A stretch of DNA of 44,096 bases, taken from NCBI GenBank assembly GCA_046292345.1, contig JBKBRC010000024.1, forward strand, positions 1 to 44,096, written 5' to 3'. The notes below the pieces were generated by a model, which made no database searches, had not been told where the DNA came from, and saw nothing but the letters and a program-made list of their open reading frames with translations. Of this stretch, positions 15,933 through 24,185 are shown piece after piece. Within the stretch, counting starts at the first letter, position 1. Every line of letters begins with the position of its first letter. Source of the DNA: JBKBRC01 sp046292345. GTDB taxonomy: Bacteria; Bacteroidota; Rhodothermia; Rhodothermales; Rubricoccaceae. Made by a program: the position numbers and the translations under genes.

Positions 15933-17948
15933 TCAGCGCTCGGCGCGCACGGGCGCGAGCTGAACCGGACCGGTCTCTGCAACCTCCAGCGGCTTCACGT
16001 AGCGCTCGAACCAGTCGATCTGGCGCCGCATGAAGTCGAGCTGGTGGGCGCGCTCGAGCAGGCCGTGCGGCTCGCGCGGGTACATCACGAGGCCCGTCGG
16101 CACGCCGCGGAGGCGGAGCAGGTTGTAGAGCTGGATGGACTGCTCCGGGTGCACGCGCTCGTCTGCCAGGCCGTGCAGGACGAGCGTCGGGCGCGTGTTC
16201 TCGGCGACGTGCGTCACCGGCGAGCGGTCGTTGTAGAGCTCGGGCGCCTCCCAGTAGTAGAGGTCCCAGTGGACGAGCGCCATCTCGTGCGGGATGTCGG
16301 TCGTGCCCATGAACGAGAGCCAGTTGGAAAGCCCTGCGAACGTGATGCCGGCGCGGAAGCGCTCCGCGTGGCGCGTCGTGGCCCAGGCCGAGAAGTAGCC
16401 TCCGTAGGACGTGCCCGAGATGCCGACGCGGTCGGGGTCTACCAGGCCGAGGGCGGCCAGGTGGTCGATGCCGAGCAGTACGTCCTCGAACTCGGTCCCG
16501 CCGAGGTCGCGGTGGTTGGCCATCGAGAAGGCCGGGCCGCGTCCGCCCGACCCGCGGTAGTTGGGCTTGAGCACGACGTAGCCCTCGCGGGCCATCACGT
16601 GGGCGGGGTAGAGCGCGCGCGTGTTCCAGCCGTCGATGGAGATGCCTTCGGGGCCGCCGTGAGGCAGGATGGCGAGCGGGTAGCGCTCGCCCTCCTCGTA
16701 GTCGAGCGGGTAGACGAGCACGCCCTCGATGGGGAGGCCGCCTGCGCCCGTCCACGAGATCGTCTCCTGACGGGCCATGCGGCGCTCAGCGAGCCACGGG
16801 TTGTGGTCGGTGCGGCGCTCGAGCAGGCCCTGCGAGAACGAGCCCGTGTAGACCTCGTTGGGGTGCGTACGCGTGTTGACGGCCGCCGCGACACGGTCGC
16901 CGGCGAACGAGAGCGCGCGCGTGATCTCGAGCCCGCCGCCGAGCACGCGCGTGCGGCGGCCGGAGGCCAGGTCGAGGCGGACGGCGGCCGTGCGCGTGCC
17001 CTCGACGGCGGCGAGCAGCAGCGCGTCGTCGTCGAGCCACTGCACCTGCTCGACCGTCGCCTCGTAGTCTGGCGTCACGTTGCGCGTCTGCCCCGTGGCC
17101 GCGTCGGCGACGAAGACGTGATGCGGGAGCGGGTCTGAGAGGCGCGTCGCGCCGAGGTAGGCGAGGCGGCGGCCGTCGGGGCTCCAGGCCATCGGGCCGA
17201 GCTTGCCCTCGGTGGGGACGCGCACGGCCTCGCGCCCGGGCGCGAGCACGAACAGCTCGCGGAACATCATGTCGTCGTCCACGCTCGGCGTGCGCGTCAG
17301 CTGCACCGCGACGGTGCGACCGTCCGGGGCGAGCGCGAAGTCGTTGACGTGGCGGTCGGGCGGGCTGATCTGCTCGCGCGACCCGCCGGCAGGCTGGTGG
17401 GAGCCGATAGGCTGGTGGAAAAGGCGGATAAAGCGCCAGTCCTCGCCGGCCACGACCTGGTCGAAGCCCTTCTCACGGAGATGGGCGCGCTCGGGGTCCT
17501 CGCCCTCGCGCGTGGTGTAGACGACGGCCGAGAGGTTGCGCGCGACCTGAAAGTCGAGCACGCCCTCGGGAGCGTCGGTGAGGCGCTCGGGCGTGTCGCC
17601 GGGGTTGCGCACGGCGTAGACCTGCGTGGCAGGGTGCGCCGGCAGGCGGGCGGTGAAGGCGAGGCGCCCGTCGGCGAGCCAGGCTGGGCGGCTGCCAACG
17701 GCCGGAGGCGCGAGCACCGGCGCGGGCGTGCCGCCCTCGAAGGGGATCACGTAGAGCGCGGTACGGCTCGGGCCGGGCGGCTCGTCCTCGGCGCGGGGCG
17801 TCGAGACGGTGAAGGCGACGCGCCGCCCGTCCGGGCTGAGCACGACCGCCCCGACGGCGCGCGTGCGCACGACGTCTTCCGGAGTGATCTGCGCCCACGC
17901 CATGAGAGGCGCGAGCAAGAGAACGGCGAGGCCAAACGGTCGGGGCAT
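15933..17948 (-). CDS. Secreted S9-family prolyl oligopeptidase/acylaminoacyl peptidase-like enzyme
   Basis: A 671-residue serine peptidase. A signal peptide (MPRPFGLAVLLLAPLMAWA) implies export to the periplasm or beyond. The N-terminal half is a beta-propeller with repeats such as LSPDGRRVAF and WSPDGRRLAYLG. The C-terminal alpha/beta hydrolase carries the triad Ser514 (SGTSYGG), Asp596 (HGLADERVHP) and His628 (EPHGLLE). The ATG at 17948 is followed upstream by three copies of a 20-bp repeat that would form the mRNA leader. The gene is monocistronic, convergent with the HmuY-like gene and divergent from prfC. The peptide substrate is unknown. Confidence 0.93.
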   Translation of the reverse strand: MPRPFGLAVLLLAPLMAWAQITPEDVVRTRAVGAVVLSPDGRRVAFTVSTPRAEDEPPGPSRTALYVIPFEGGTPAPVLAPPAVGSRPAWLADGRLAFTARLPAHPATQVYAVRNPGDTPERLTDAPEGVLDFQVARNLSAVVYTTREGEDPERAHLREKGFDQVVAGEDWRFIRLFHQPIGSHQPAGGSREQISPPDRHVNDFALAPDGRTVAVQLTRTPSVDDDMMFRELFVLAPGREAVRVPTEGKLGPMAWSPDGRRLAYLGATRLSDPLPHHVFVADAATGQTRNVTPDYEATVEQVQWLDDDALLLAAVEGTRTAAVRLDLASGRRTRVLGGGLEITRALSFAGDRVAAAVNTRTHPNEVYTGSFSQGLLERRTDHNPWLAERRMARQETISWTGAGGLPIEGVLVYPLDYEEGERYPLAILPHGGPEGISIDGWNTRALYPAHVMAREGYVVLKPNYRGSGGRGPAFSMANHRDLGGTEFEDVLLGIDHLAALGLVDPDRVGISGTSYGGYFSAWATTRHAERFRAGITFAGLSNWLSFMGTTDIPHEMALVHWDLYYWEAPELYNDRSPVTHVAENTRPTLVLHGLADERVHPEQSIQLYNLLRLRGVPTGLVMYPREPHGLLERAHQLDFMRRQIDWFERYVKPLEVAETGPVQLAPVRAER

Positions 17949-17950
17949 GG

Positions 17951-18006
17951 TAGAACCGGGCAGGTTGAAGTAGAACCGGGCAGGTTGAAGTAGAACCGGG
18001 CAGGTT
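17951..18006. repeat. 20-bp tandem repeat upstream of the S9 peptidase
   Basis: TAGAACCGGGCAGGTTGAAG occurs at 17951-17970 and 17971-17990, and a third copy is cut at 18006. It lies 2 bases before the peptidase start codon on the minus strand, so it would be transcribed in the leader. Confidence 0.95.
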
Positions 18007-18025
18007 CGATAAAGAATAGCATATC

Positions 18026-18060
18026 CCGCCGCGCCGGCGGCCGTTCCGCCGCGCCGGCGG
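18026..18060. repeat. Two copies of a 15-bp palindromic hairpin
   Basis: CCGCCGCGCCGGCGG lies at 18026-18040 and again at 18046-18060. Each copy is a perfect CCGCCG/CGGCGG stem with a three-base loop. The pair sits in the divergent gap between the S9 peptidase and prfC. A role as a promoter insulator or a repeat element is possible. Confidence 0.85.
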
Positions 18061-18169
18061 ACGCCTGCCCGGGCGCGGCGCGTCTGGCCCGATACGCGCG
18101 TTTTGGGCGGCTCTTGACGGTGCCGGCGCGCGCCTCGCCGTTCCTTTCCCGGCGCATCCCTCCGTTCGC

Positions 18170-19780
18170 ATGGCCCCTTCCGCAGACCCGCGCGTGGCCG
18201 CCGAGGCCGCCCGCCGCCGCACCTTCGGCATCATCTCGCACCCCGACGCCGGCAAGACGACGCTCACCGAGCGCCTGCTGCTGCTCGGCGGGGCGATCCA
18301 CCTGGCCGGCGACGTGCGCGCGCGCAAGACGAACCGCTACGCCGCGAGCGACTGGCTGGCAATCGAGCAGCAGCGCGGCATCTCGGTCACGGCCTCGGCC
18401 ATGCAGTTCGACTACGCCGGACGCACGGTCAACCTGCTCGACACGCCCGGCCACGAGGACTTCTCCGAGGACACCTACCGCGTGCTCACGGCCGTCGACT
18501 CGGCGCTCATGGTCATCGACGCCGTCAAGGGCGTCGAGAGCCGCACGCGTCAGCTGATGGAAGTCTGCCGCCTGCGCGACACGCCCATCCTGACGTTCAT
18601 CAACAAGCTCGACCGCGAGGGGCGCGACGCGTTCGACCTGCTGCAGGACATCGAGGAGAGCCTCGGCATCGCCGCGGCGCCGCTCGCGTGGCCGGTCGGG
18701 ATGGGCGGGCGCCTCAGGGGGCTCTACCTGCTGCGCGAGCGCGCCTTCCTGCCCGTCGCGCCCGGCGGCGGCGGCGGCGAGCCGGTGCCGCTCTCGGGGC
18801 CGGACGACCCCGCGCTCGAGGCGCTCGTCGGCGCGCGCGACGCGGCCACCCTCGCCGAGGAGATCGAACTGCTCGAGGGCGCCGGCGCCCCGTTCGCGCT
18901 CGACGACTACCTCGCCGGGCGGCAGACGCCCGTCTTCTTCGGCATCGCGCTCGGCGGCCTCGGCGTGCAGGCGATGCTCGACACGTTCGTGGAGATCGCG
19001 CCGCCCCCGCGCCCCCGCGAGACGGCCTCGCGCACGGTCCGGCCCGAGGAGCCGCGCTTCACCGGGCTCGTCTTCAAGGTGCAGGCCAACATGGACCCGG
19101 CGCACCGCGACCGCGTCGCGTTCGTGCGCGTCTGCTCAGGGCGCTTCGAGCGCGGCCTCCGCGTGCAGCACCAGCGCGCCGGACGCGACCTGCGCGTCTC
19201 CAACGCGGTCCTGTTCCAGGCGCGCGAGCGCGCGGGCGTGGAGGAGGCCTACCCCGGCGACATCGTCGGCATCCCCAACCACGGCACGCTGCGCATCGGC
19301 GACACGCTCACCGAGGGCGAGGCGCTGCGCTTCACGGGTATCCCGAGCTTCGCCCCGGAGCACTTCCGCAAGGTGCGCATCGAGAACGCGCTCAAGGCCA
19401 AGCCGCTCGAGAAGGGCGTACGGCACCTGACCGAGGAGGGCGCGATCCAGCTCTACCGCCCGCTCCACGGCAACGACTACATCCTCGGAGCCGTCGGGCC
19501 GCTCCAGTTCGACGTCGTCGCCGGGCGCCTGGCCTCCGAGTACGGCGTCGAGGTGACGCTCACGCCGCTGCCGTACGTGCTTGCGCGGTGGGTCGTGGCC
19601 GAGAGCGAGGCCGCGCTCGCGCGCTTCTCGGCCGCCGAGGGCCACCGCCTCGCGCGCGATGCCGACGGCGACCTCGTCTTTCTGGCCGAGAGCACGTTCT
19701 GGCTCGACCGGGCCGCCGACCAGTACCCCAGCATCACGTTCGCCTCGACCAAGGAGCACGGCGTCGAGACGCCTGCGTAG
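18170..19780 (+). CDS. prfC: Peptide chain release factor 3
   Basis: GTPase that recycles RF1 and RF2 from the ribosome after termination. It has 536 aa, close to the usual length. G1 is SHPDAGKT (residues 23-30), then QRGISVTASAMQF (switch I), LLDTPGHEDFSEDTYR and FINKLDREGRD. A middle beta-barrel and a C-terminal domain with YILGAVGPLQFDVV and EYGVEVTLTPLPY follow. The ATG at 18170 is the first in frame. It is a single gene; a 7-bp hairpin follows its stop. RF3 is absent from some lineages, so its presence is mildly informative. Confidence 0.96.
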   Translation: MAPSADPRVAAEAARRRTFGIISHPDAGKTTLTERLLLLGGAIHLAGDVRARKTNRYAASDWLAIEQQRGISVTASAMQFDYAGRTVNLLDTPGHEDFSEDTYRVLTAVDSALMVIDAVKGVESRTRQLMEVCRLRDTPILTFINKLDREGRDAFDLLQDIEESLGIAAAPLAWPVGMGGRLRGLYLLRERAFLPVAPGGGGGEPVPLSGPDDPALEALVGARDAATLAEEIELLEGAGAPFALDDYLAGRQTPVFFGIALGGLGVQAMLDTFVEIAPPPRPRETASRTVRPEEPRFTGLVFKVQANMDPAHRDRVAFVRVCSGRFERGLRVQHQRAGRDLRVSNAVLFQARERAGVEEAYPGDIVGIPNHGTLRIGDTLTEGEALRFTGIPSFAPEHFRKVRIENALKAKPLEKGVRHLTEEGAIQLYRPLHGNDYILGAVGPLQFDVVAGRLASEYGVEVTLTPLPYVLARWVVAESEAALARFSAAEGHRLARDADGDLVFLAESTFWLDRAADQYPSITFASTKEHGVETPA

Positions 19781-19798
19781 GAGCCGCCAGGCCAGGAG

Positions 19799-19815
19799 CC
19801 GCGCCGTCGGCGCGG
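19799..19815 (+). terminator. GC hairpin after prfC
   Basis: CCGCGCC (19799-19805) pairs with GGCGCGG (19809-19815) around GTC, 19 bases beyond the prfC stop. There is no T-run, so this is only a candidate terminator. Confidence 0.3.
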
Positions 19816-19871
19816 GGCGCTTCCAGCCAACGTTTCACGCGGCCAGGGGAAAAACGAGGCGGCGCAGGCCG

Positions 19872-19879
19872 TTTATTTG
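19872..19879 (+). promoter_or_regulatory. Weak candidate -7 box for the DUF512 gene
   Basis: TTTATTTG differs from TAnnTTTG at one fixed position and lies 20 bases before the ATG at 19900. No good -33 box was found, so this is weak. Confidence 0.22.
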
Positions 19880-19899
19880 GTGCTGCTTCCGCTCCGCCC

Positions 19900-21240
19900 A
19901 TGCCCGTCCGCATTGCCGCCGTAGAACCCGGATCCATCGCCGAGCGCCTCGGCTGGGCCGTCGGAGACCAGGTGCTCGCCGTTGGCGGCGAGGCCGTCGA
20001 GGACGAGCTCGACTTCCGCTTCAAGACGGCCGAGGAGGAGCTCGTCGTGCGCCTGCGCCAGGGCGGGCAGATGGTCGAGCACCGCATCGAGAAGGCGTTC
20101 GACGAGCGCCTCGGCGTGGACCTTGAGGAGTTCCGCATCAAGACGTGCGGCGACGACTGCGTGTTCTGCTTCGTCGACCAGAACCCGACCGGACTGCGCG
20201 AGACGCTCTACTTCCGCGACGGCGACTTCCGGATGTCGTTCCTCTACGGCAATTACATCACCGTCACCAACCTGCGCGAGCGCGACCTCAGGCGTATCGT
20301 CGAGCAGCGTCTGAGCCCGCTCTACATCTCGGTCCACTGCACGACGGACAGCATCCGCCGCCGCATGATGGGGCATCGGACGCAGAACGACCGCCTGATG
20401 GAGAAGCTGCGCTTCCTGGCCGATCACGGCATCGAGCTCCACGCGCAGATCGTGCTCGTGCCCGGCTTCAACGACGCCGGCGCGCTCGTGCGCACCATCC
20501 TCGACCTCTACGATCTCCACGAGCAGCTCTTCTCCGTCTCGGTCGTGCCCGTCGGCATTACGCGGCACCGGCGCGAGCTGACCGAGCTGCGCACCGTCTC
20601 GCCGGCCGAGGCGCAGCAGCTGATCCGGCTCACCGAGCGCTGGCAGGCGTTCTTCCGCGCGCGCATCGGGCGCGGCTTCGTCTACGTCTCCGACGAGGTC
20701 TACCTGCTCGCCGGCGAGGACTTCCCGCACGAGGACAGCTACGACGGCTACCCGCTCATGGAGAACGGCGTCGGCATGACCCGGGACTTCCTCAACGAGC
20801 TGCACTTCCAGGCCGAGGACTTCCCGGAGGCGCTGCCCGCGCCGCGCACGCTCACGCTCGTCACGGGTACGCTCACGGCCGGCCTGCTCGAGGAGCGCGT
20901 CCGCCCCGTGCTCGAGCGGATCGGCGGGCTGACGGTGCAGGTCGTCGCGGCCGAGAACAAGCTCTTCGGCGACTCGGTGACCGTCTCGGGGCTGCTCAAC
21001 TTCGTCTCGTTCTACGCCGCGCTGCGCCCGCTGGCCGAGGCCGGGCGCCTGGGCGACCTCGTCCTGCTGCCGCCCGACAGCGTCAACTTCGAGGGCCTCT
21101 TCCTAGACAACCGCCCCGGCCGCAACACGCCTGCCGACCTCTCGGCCGCGCTCGGCGGCGTACCGACCGAGGTCTTCGCCGGCGACTGGATGGACGTGTT
21201 GGACCGCCTCGCCGAGGGCTCACTTGCCGAGGCGGCCTGA
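19900..21240 (+). CDS. DUF512 radical-SAM protein with N-terminal PDZ-like domain
   Basis: A 446-residue protein of the DUF512 family, whose reaction is unknown. The first 60 residues look like a PDZ domain (GSIAERLGWAVGDQVLAVGG). The radical-SAM cluster CGDDCVFC has Cys83, Cys87 and Cys90 in CX3CX2C spacing, so a 4Fe-4S cluster and SAM are expected. LYISVHCTTDSIRRRMMGH and VPGFNDAGALVRTI belong to the barrel. The C-terminal half is DUF512. The frame is open far upstream through prfC, but that is GC shadow; the ATG at 19900 fits the family start. It is not beside der/engA, its common neighbour. Confidence 0.9.
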   Translation: MPVRIAAVEPGSIAERLGWAVGDQVLAVGGEAVEDELDFRFKTAEEELVVRLRQGGQMVEHRIEKAFDERLGVDLEEFRIKTCGDDCVFCFVDQNPTGLRETLYFRDGDFRMSFLYGNYITVTNLRERDLRRIVEQRLSPLYISVHCTTDSIRRRMMGHRTQNDRLMEKLRFLADHGIELHAQIVLVPGFNDAGALVRTILDLYDLHEQLFSVSVVPVGITRHRRELTELRTVSPAEAQQLIRLTERWQAFFRARIGRGFVYVSDEVYLLAGEDFPHEDSYDGYPLMENGVGMTRDFLNELHFQAEDFPEALPAPRTLTLVTGTLTAGLLEERVRPVLERIGGLTVQVVAAENKLFGDSVTVSGLLNFVSFYAALRPLAEAGRLGDLVLLPPDSVNFEGLFLDNRPGRNTPADLSAALGGVPTEVFAGDWMDVLDRLAEGSLAEAA

Positions 21241-21274
21241 CGCCGAGGCGGCCGCCGCAGCGGCGGCCTGACGC
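21231..21274. repeat. Direct repeat of the DUF512 gene end with hairpin
   Basis: GGCGGCCTGACGC, which includes the stop codon of the DUF512 gene, occurs at 21231-21243 and again at 21262-21274. Between them GGCCGCCG (21250-21257) and CGGCGGCC (21261-21268) form an 8-bp stem with a CAG loop, a possible terminator. Confidence 0.75.
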
Positions 21275-21396
21275 AGCGGCCCCGTCCGGGCGGCGCGGCG
21301 GGCGGGAGGGCTTGCGGCGGGTGTGCGTAGACTCGCCGCGCGCGAACCCTGCGCTGCCGCGCCCGTTGACGCCTCCGTACCGCGCCCGCCGCCCCC

Positions 21397-22500
21397 GTGA
21401 CCGACCCCCGAGACACCCCGCCGCCGCCCGATGACGGCGCGCCCCGCCCGCCCACCGCGCCCGTGGACCCGGGGCTGCTGCTGCGTCCGCCCCCCGCCCT
21501 CGCCGATGCCTGGCCCGGTACGCGACCGTTCCGCCTGACGGGCTGGCTCGAGCGGAGCGGCTTCACGCCCGGCTGGACGGCCCTGCTGGTCTTCGTGCTC
21601 ACGTTTTTCGTCTTCCAGGTCGTGGGCGGGATCGCCGTTGCCGTCGTGGCCGCGGTGGAGATCGCGCGTACGGGCGGCGACGCCCCGCCCGACCCGGCGG
21701 CCATCCTCGCCTCCATCACCGATCGTCCGTACCTGCTGCTCTCGAGCAACGCCGCCGGGCAGTGGGTCGGGTTCGCGCTCGTCTCCATCCTCGTCGCCCG
21801 TCTGCACTCGCCCGACTGGGCCGGCTTCCTGCGCCTGCGACGCCCGCCGGACTGGAGCGGGCTGGCGCTGGCCGGGCTGGGCTGGCTTGCCATCGCGCCG
21901 CTGGTGCAGTGGCTCGGGCGACTCAACGAGGCCCTCCCGCTACCGCCGCGCCTGCAGGAGTTCGAGACGATGCAGCTCGAGATGCTCGAGCAGCTCCTGC
22001 TCGGGGCCAACCTGAATCCGTGGTTCCTGCTGCTCGCCGTCGCTGTCACGCCGGCCGTCTGCGAGGAACTCCTCTTTCGCGGCTACCTGCAGCGGCAGAC
22101 TGAGCGTGTGGGCGGGACGCTCGTGAGCATCGTGCTCGTGGGCGTCGTGTTCGGGCTCTACCACCTGCGCTTCTCGCAGGCGCTGCCGCTGGCCACGCTC
22201 GGTGTGTACCTCGGCTTCGTCGTCTGGGCGACGGGCTCGCTCTGGGCCGGCGTGCTCGTGCACCTGCTCAACAACGGCGCCGCGGTACTCGCCACGAGCT
22301 ACGTCGCCGCGCGGCCGGATCTGGACCCCGCGATGATCGAGGACCTCCCCGTGCCGTGGTATCTTGGCCTGCTCAGCCTGGGCGTCACACTCGCGCTCTG
22401 CGCGCGCCTGGCCGCGCGCCGCCGCGCCGCCTGTGGCGACCGCCCGGACGCCGCACCCCTCGCCGACCCTGCCCCTCCGCTCAGCGCCCTCTCCTCATGA
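21397..22500 (+). CDS. CPBP-family intramembrane metalloprotease (Abi/CAAX-like)
   Basis: A 367-residue multi-pass membrane protein starting at GTG 21397; no upstream in-frame ATG fits. A Pro-rich N-terminal cytoplasmic part is followed by several transmembrane helices. The CPBP motifs are EELLFR (residues 223-228), FGLYHLRF and HLLNN, giving the Glu and His residues proposed to bind metal. Family members include CAAX-type prenyl proteases and bacteriocin-immunity proteins; the target here is unknown. The stop overlaps the start of the next gene by ATGA (22497-22500), so the DUF2007 protein is co-translated. Confidence 0.88.
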   Translation: MTDPRDTPPPPDDGAPRPPTAPVDPGLLLRPPPALADAWPGTRPFRLTGWLERSGFTPGWTALLVFVLTFFVFQVVGGIAVAVVAAVEIARTGGDAPPDPAAILASITDRPYLLLSSNAAGQWVGFALVSILVARLHSPDWAGFLRLRRPPDWSGLALAGLGWLAIAPLVQWLGRLNEALPLPPRLQEFETMQLEMLEQLLLGANLNPWFLLLAVAVTPAVCEELLFRGYLQRQTERVGGTLVSIVLVGVVFGLYHLRFSQALPLATLGVYLGFVVWATGSLWAGVLVHLLNNGAAVLATSYVAARPDLDPAMIEDLPVPWYLGLLSLGVTLALCARLAARRRAACGDRPDAAPLADPAPPLSALSS

Positions 22501-22946
22501 GCACCGCCCCGACCTACGAAGGCTGGATCGCCGTCTTCACCGCCAGTACCGACTACGAGGCCGACCTCGTGCGCGACCGCCTCGACGAGGCCGGCCTGCC
22601 GGCCGTCGTGCTCACGCACCGCGACCACGCGTTCAACCTCAACGTGGGCGACCTCGCGTCGGCGCGCGTGATGGTCCCGCCGCAGCACGAGACCGCCGCG
22701 CGCGAACTGCTCGCGCAGCCGCCCGTCTCCGAGGCCGACCTCGAGGCCGCCGCCCTCTCGGCCGACGTGATGGCCCCCGACGCTCACGGCCCCTCCGCTG
22801 AGGCCATGCTTGACTCGGGCATCGAGGAGATCTCGCTCTCGCTGCCCGACAGCGTCGCGCGGGGCGCGCAGAAGCCCTCATCGGACGACCCGGGCGACCC
22901 GGCCGCCGATCCCGCGCGCGGCGACGCGCCTTCTGCGCAGTCCTGA
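22497..22946 (+). CDS. DUF2007-domain protein
   Basis: A 149-residue protein. The N-terminal half matches the DUF2007 (putative signal-transducing) fold: WIAVFTASTDYEADLVRDRL, a VVLTHRDHAFNLNVGD segment and SARVMVPPQHETAAREL. The C-terminal half is acidic and low-complexity with no recognisable domain. It overlaps the CPBP protease gene by four bases and is therefore likely co-regulated with it. The family has no proven function. The protein is soluble and lacks a signal peptide. Confidence 0.82.
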   Translation: MSTAPTYEGWIAVFTASTDYEADLVRDRLDEAGLPAVVLTHRDHAFNLNVGDLASARVMVPPQHETAARELLAQPPVSEADLEAAALSADVMAPDAHGPSAEAMLDSGIEEISLSLPDSVARGAQKPSSDDPGDPAADPARGDAPSAQS

Positions 22947-22960
22947 CGCTGCGCTCGCCC

Positions 22961-23032
22961 GCGCTCTGCCCTCGGCCCGCGCTCTGCCCTCGGCCCGCGC
23001 TCTGCCCTCGGCCCGCGCTCTGCCCTCGCCCG
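22961..23032. repeat. 18-bp tandem repeat, 4 copies, abutting cdsA
   Basis: GCGCTCTGCCCTCGGCCC is repeated at 22961, 22979 and 22997, with a nearly complete fourth copy at 23015. The last copy ends one base before the cdsA ATG, so the sequence just upstream of the start codon is repeat and holds no Shine-Dalgarno sequence. Confidence 0.95.
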
Positions 23033-23033
23033 C

Positions 23034-23843
23034 ATGTCCAACCTGGCCCAGCGCGTCCTGACGGCGCTCGTCGGTGCGCCGCTCGTGTTCGGGGCGCTGT
23101 GGGCAGGGGGGTGGACACTCGCCGGCGTACTCGTCTTCGTCGCGCTCACGGCGCAGGCCGAGCTCTACCGCCTGTTCCGCGGCGCGCGCCCGCTCGTCGC
23201 GCCCGGGCTCGCGCTCGGCGCCGTGGCGGTGCTGCGGCCCATGCTCCCCTTCGCCGACGCGCTCCTGGCGGCCGGCGCGCTGCTCGTGCTCGTGGCGACG
23301 CTCTACCGCGCCTCTGCCACGCCCCTGGCCGATGCCGCGGCCACGCTCTTCGGCGTGCTCTACCCGGCGGCGCTGCTCGGCGCGGCGCTTGCCCTCCGCA
23401 GCGCCGAGGCGCCGTGGCTCTTCGGCCACGAGGCGTTCTGGCTCACGCTTGCCGGGCTGGTCTGCGTCTGGGCCGCCGATTCGTTCGCGTACTTCGCCGG
23501 ACGCACCCTCGGGCGGCGTGCGCTGTTCCCCCGCGTCTCGCCCAGCAAAACGTGGGAGGGCTCGGCCGGAGGCGTCGTGGGCGCGCTCGCGCTCGCGGCG
23601 ACGTTCAAGCTGGGCGTGCTCCCGGGCGTGCTCTCCTGGCCCGACGTGCTCGCGCTCGGGCTCATCTGCGGCGGCGCCAGCCAGTTCGGCGACCTCGTCG
23701 AGAGCCATTTCAAGCGCGCCGCGGGCGTCAAAGACTCCGGCCGCTGGATTCCCGGGCACGGGGGCATGCTCGACCGCGTGGACGCGCTCCTGTTCGCCCT
23801 GCCCCTGCTCGTGCTTTATTTCGAGGTGACGCGAGGCCTGTAA
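23034..23843 (+). CDS. cdsA: Phosphatidate cytidylyltransferase
   Basis: Membrane enzyme making CDP-diacylglycerol from CTP and phosphatidate. It has 269 aa with about eight hydrophobic helices. The complete CDS signature is present: SHFKRAAGVKD followed by PGHGGMLDRVD near the C-terminus, and SPSKTWEGSAGG before it. ATG at 23034 is used because an upstream repeat abuts it. It is followed by a small membrane protein gene after 90 bases, then mutL. Together these look like a loosely spaced plus-strand housekeeping cluster rather than one functional pathway. Confidence 0.95.
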   Translation: MSNLAQRVLTALVGAPLVFGALWAGGWTLAGVLVFVALTAQAELYRLFRGARPLVAPGLALGAVAVLRPMLPFADALLAAGALLVLVATLYRASATPLADAAATLFGVLYPAALLGAALALRSAEAPWLFGHEAFWLTLAGLVCVWAADSFAYFAGRTLGRRALFPRVSPSKTWEGSAGGVVGALALAATFKLGVLPGVLSWPDVLALGLICGGASQFGDLVESHFKRAAGVKDSGRWIPGHGGMLDRVDALLFALPLLVLYFEVTRGL

Positions 23844-23933
23844 CGTCTGCGCCGGGTACGCGCGCCGCACGGCCGGCGTTGATACTCCTGCGCCGTCCCC
23901 CGCCGTCTGCCACGCCGGCTGTCCTCTTCTGCC

Positions 23934-24182
23934 ATGCTCCGAATCGGATTCCGCTCCGCGCGGCCCCGTGGGTTCTCGTACCAGCCGCGCTTCTATGACC
24001 CCAAGGCCGAGGCCGCTCGCCGCCGCACGATCCGCATCGAGCGGCCCGCGGGGCGCCGCAAGACGCGGCAGCCGGCCTTCATCGCCGTCGGGCTGCTGCT
24101 CGTGCTCGCGCTCTACCTCTACCTCAACATGGACCGCATCATCGAGCGCATGGCGGCGTTCGGCGGTCTGTTCTTCGGCTGA
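23934..24182 (+). CDS. Small single-pass membrane protein, 82 aa
   Basis: An 82-residue protein with a strongly basic N-terminal half (many Arg, such as AARRRTIRIERPAGRRK) and one transmembrane helix at about 49-64 (AFIAVGLLLVLALYLYL). The charged N-terminus suggests it faces the cytoplasm. I do not recognise a named family. The mutL TTG start is three bases beyond its stop, so the pair may be translationally coupled. Base composition and codon use match the neighbours, so the gene is probably real. Confidence 0.7.
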   Translation: MLRIGFRSARPRGFSYQPRFYDPKAEAARRRTIRIERPAGRRKTRQPAFIAVGLLLVLALYLYLNMDRIIERMAAFGGLFFG

Positions 24183-24185
24183 CCG

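Noticed and set aside
15702..16033. Open plus-strand frame over the 12-bp repeat encoding Pro/Gly-rich peptide
   Set aside because: It arises from repeats of 12 bases, has no family match and runs antisense into the S9 peptidase.
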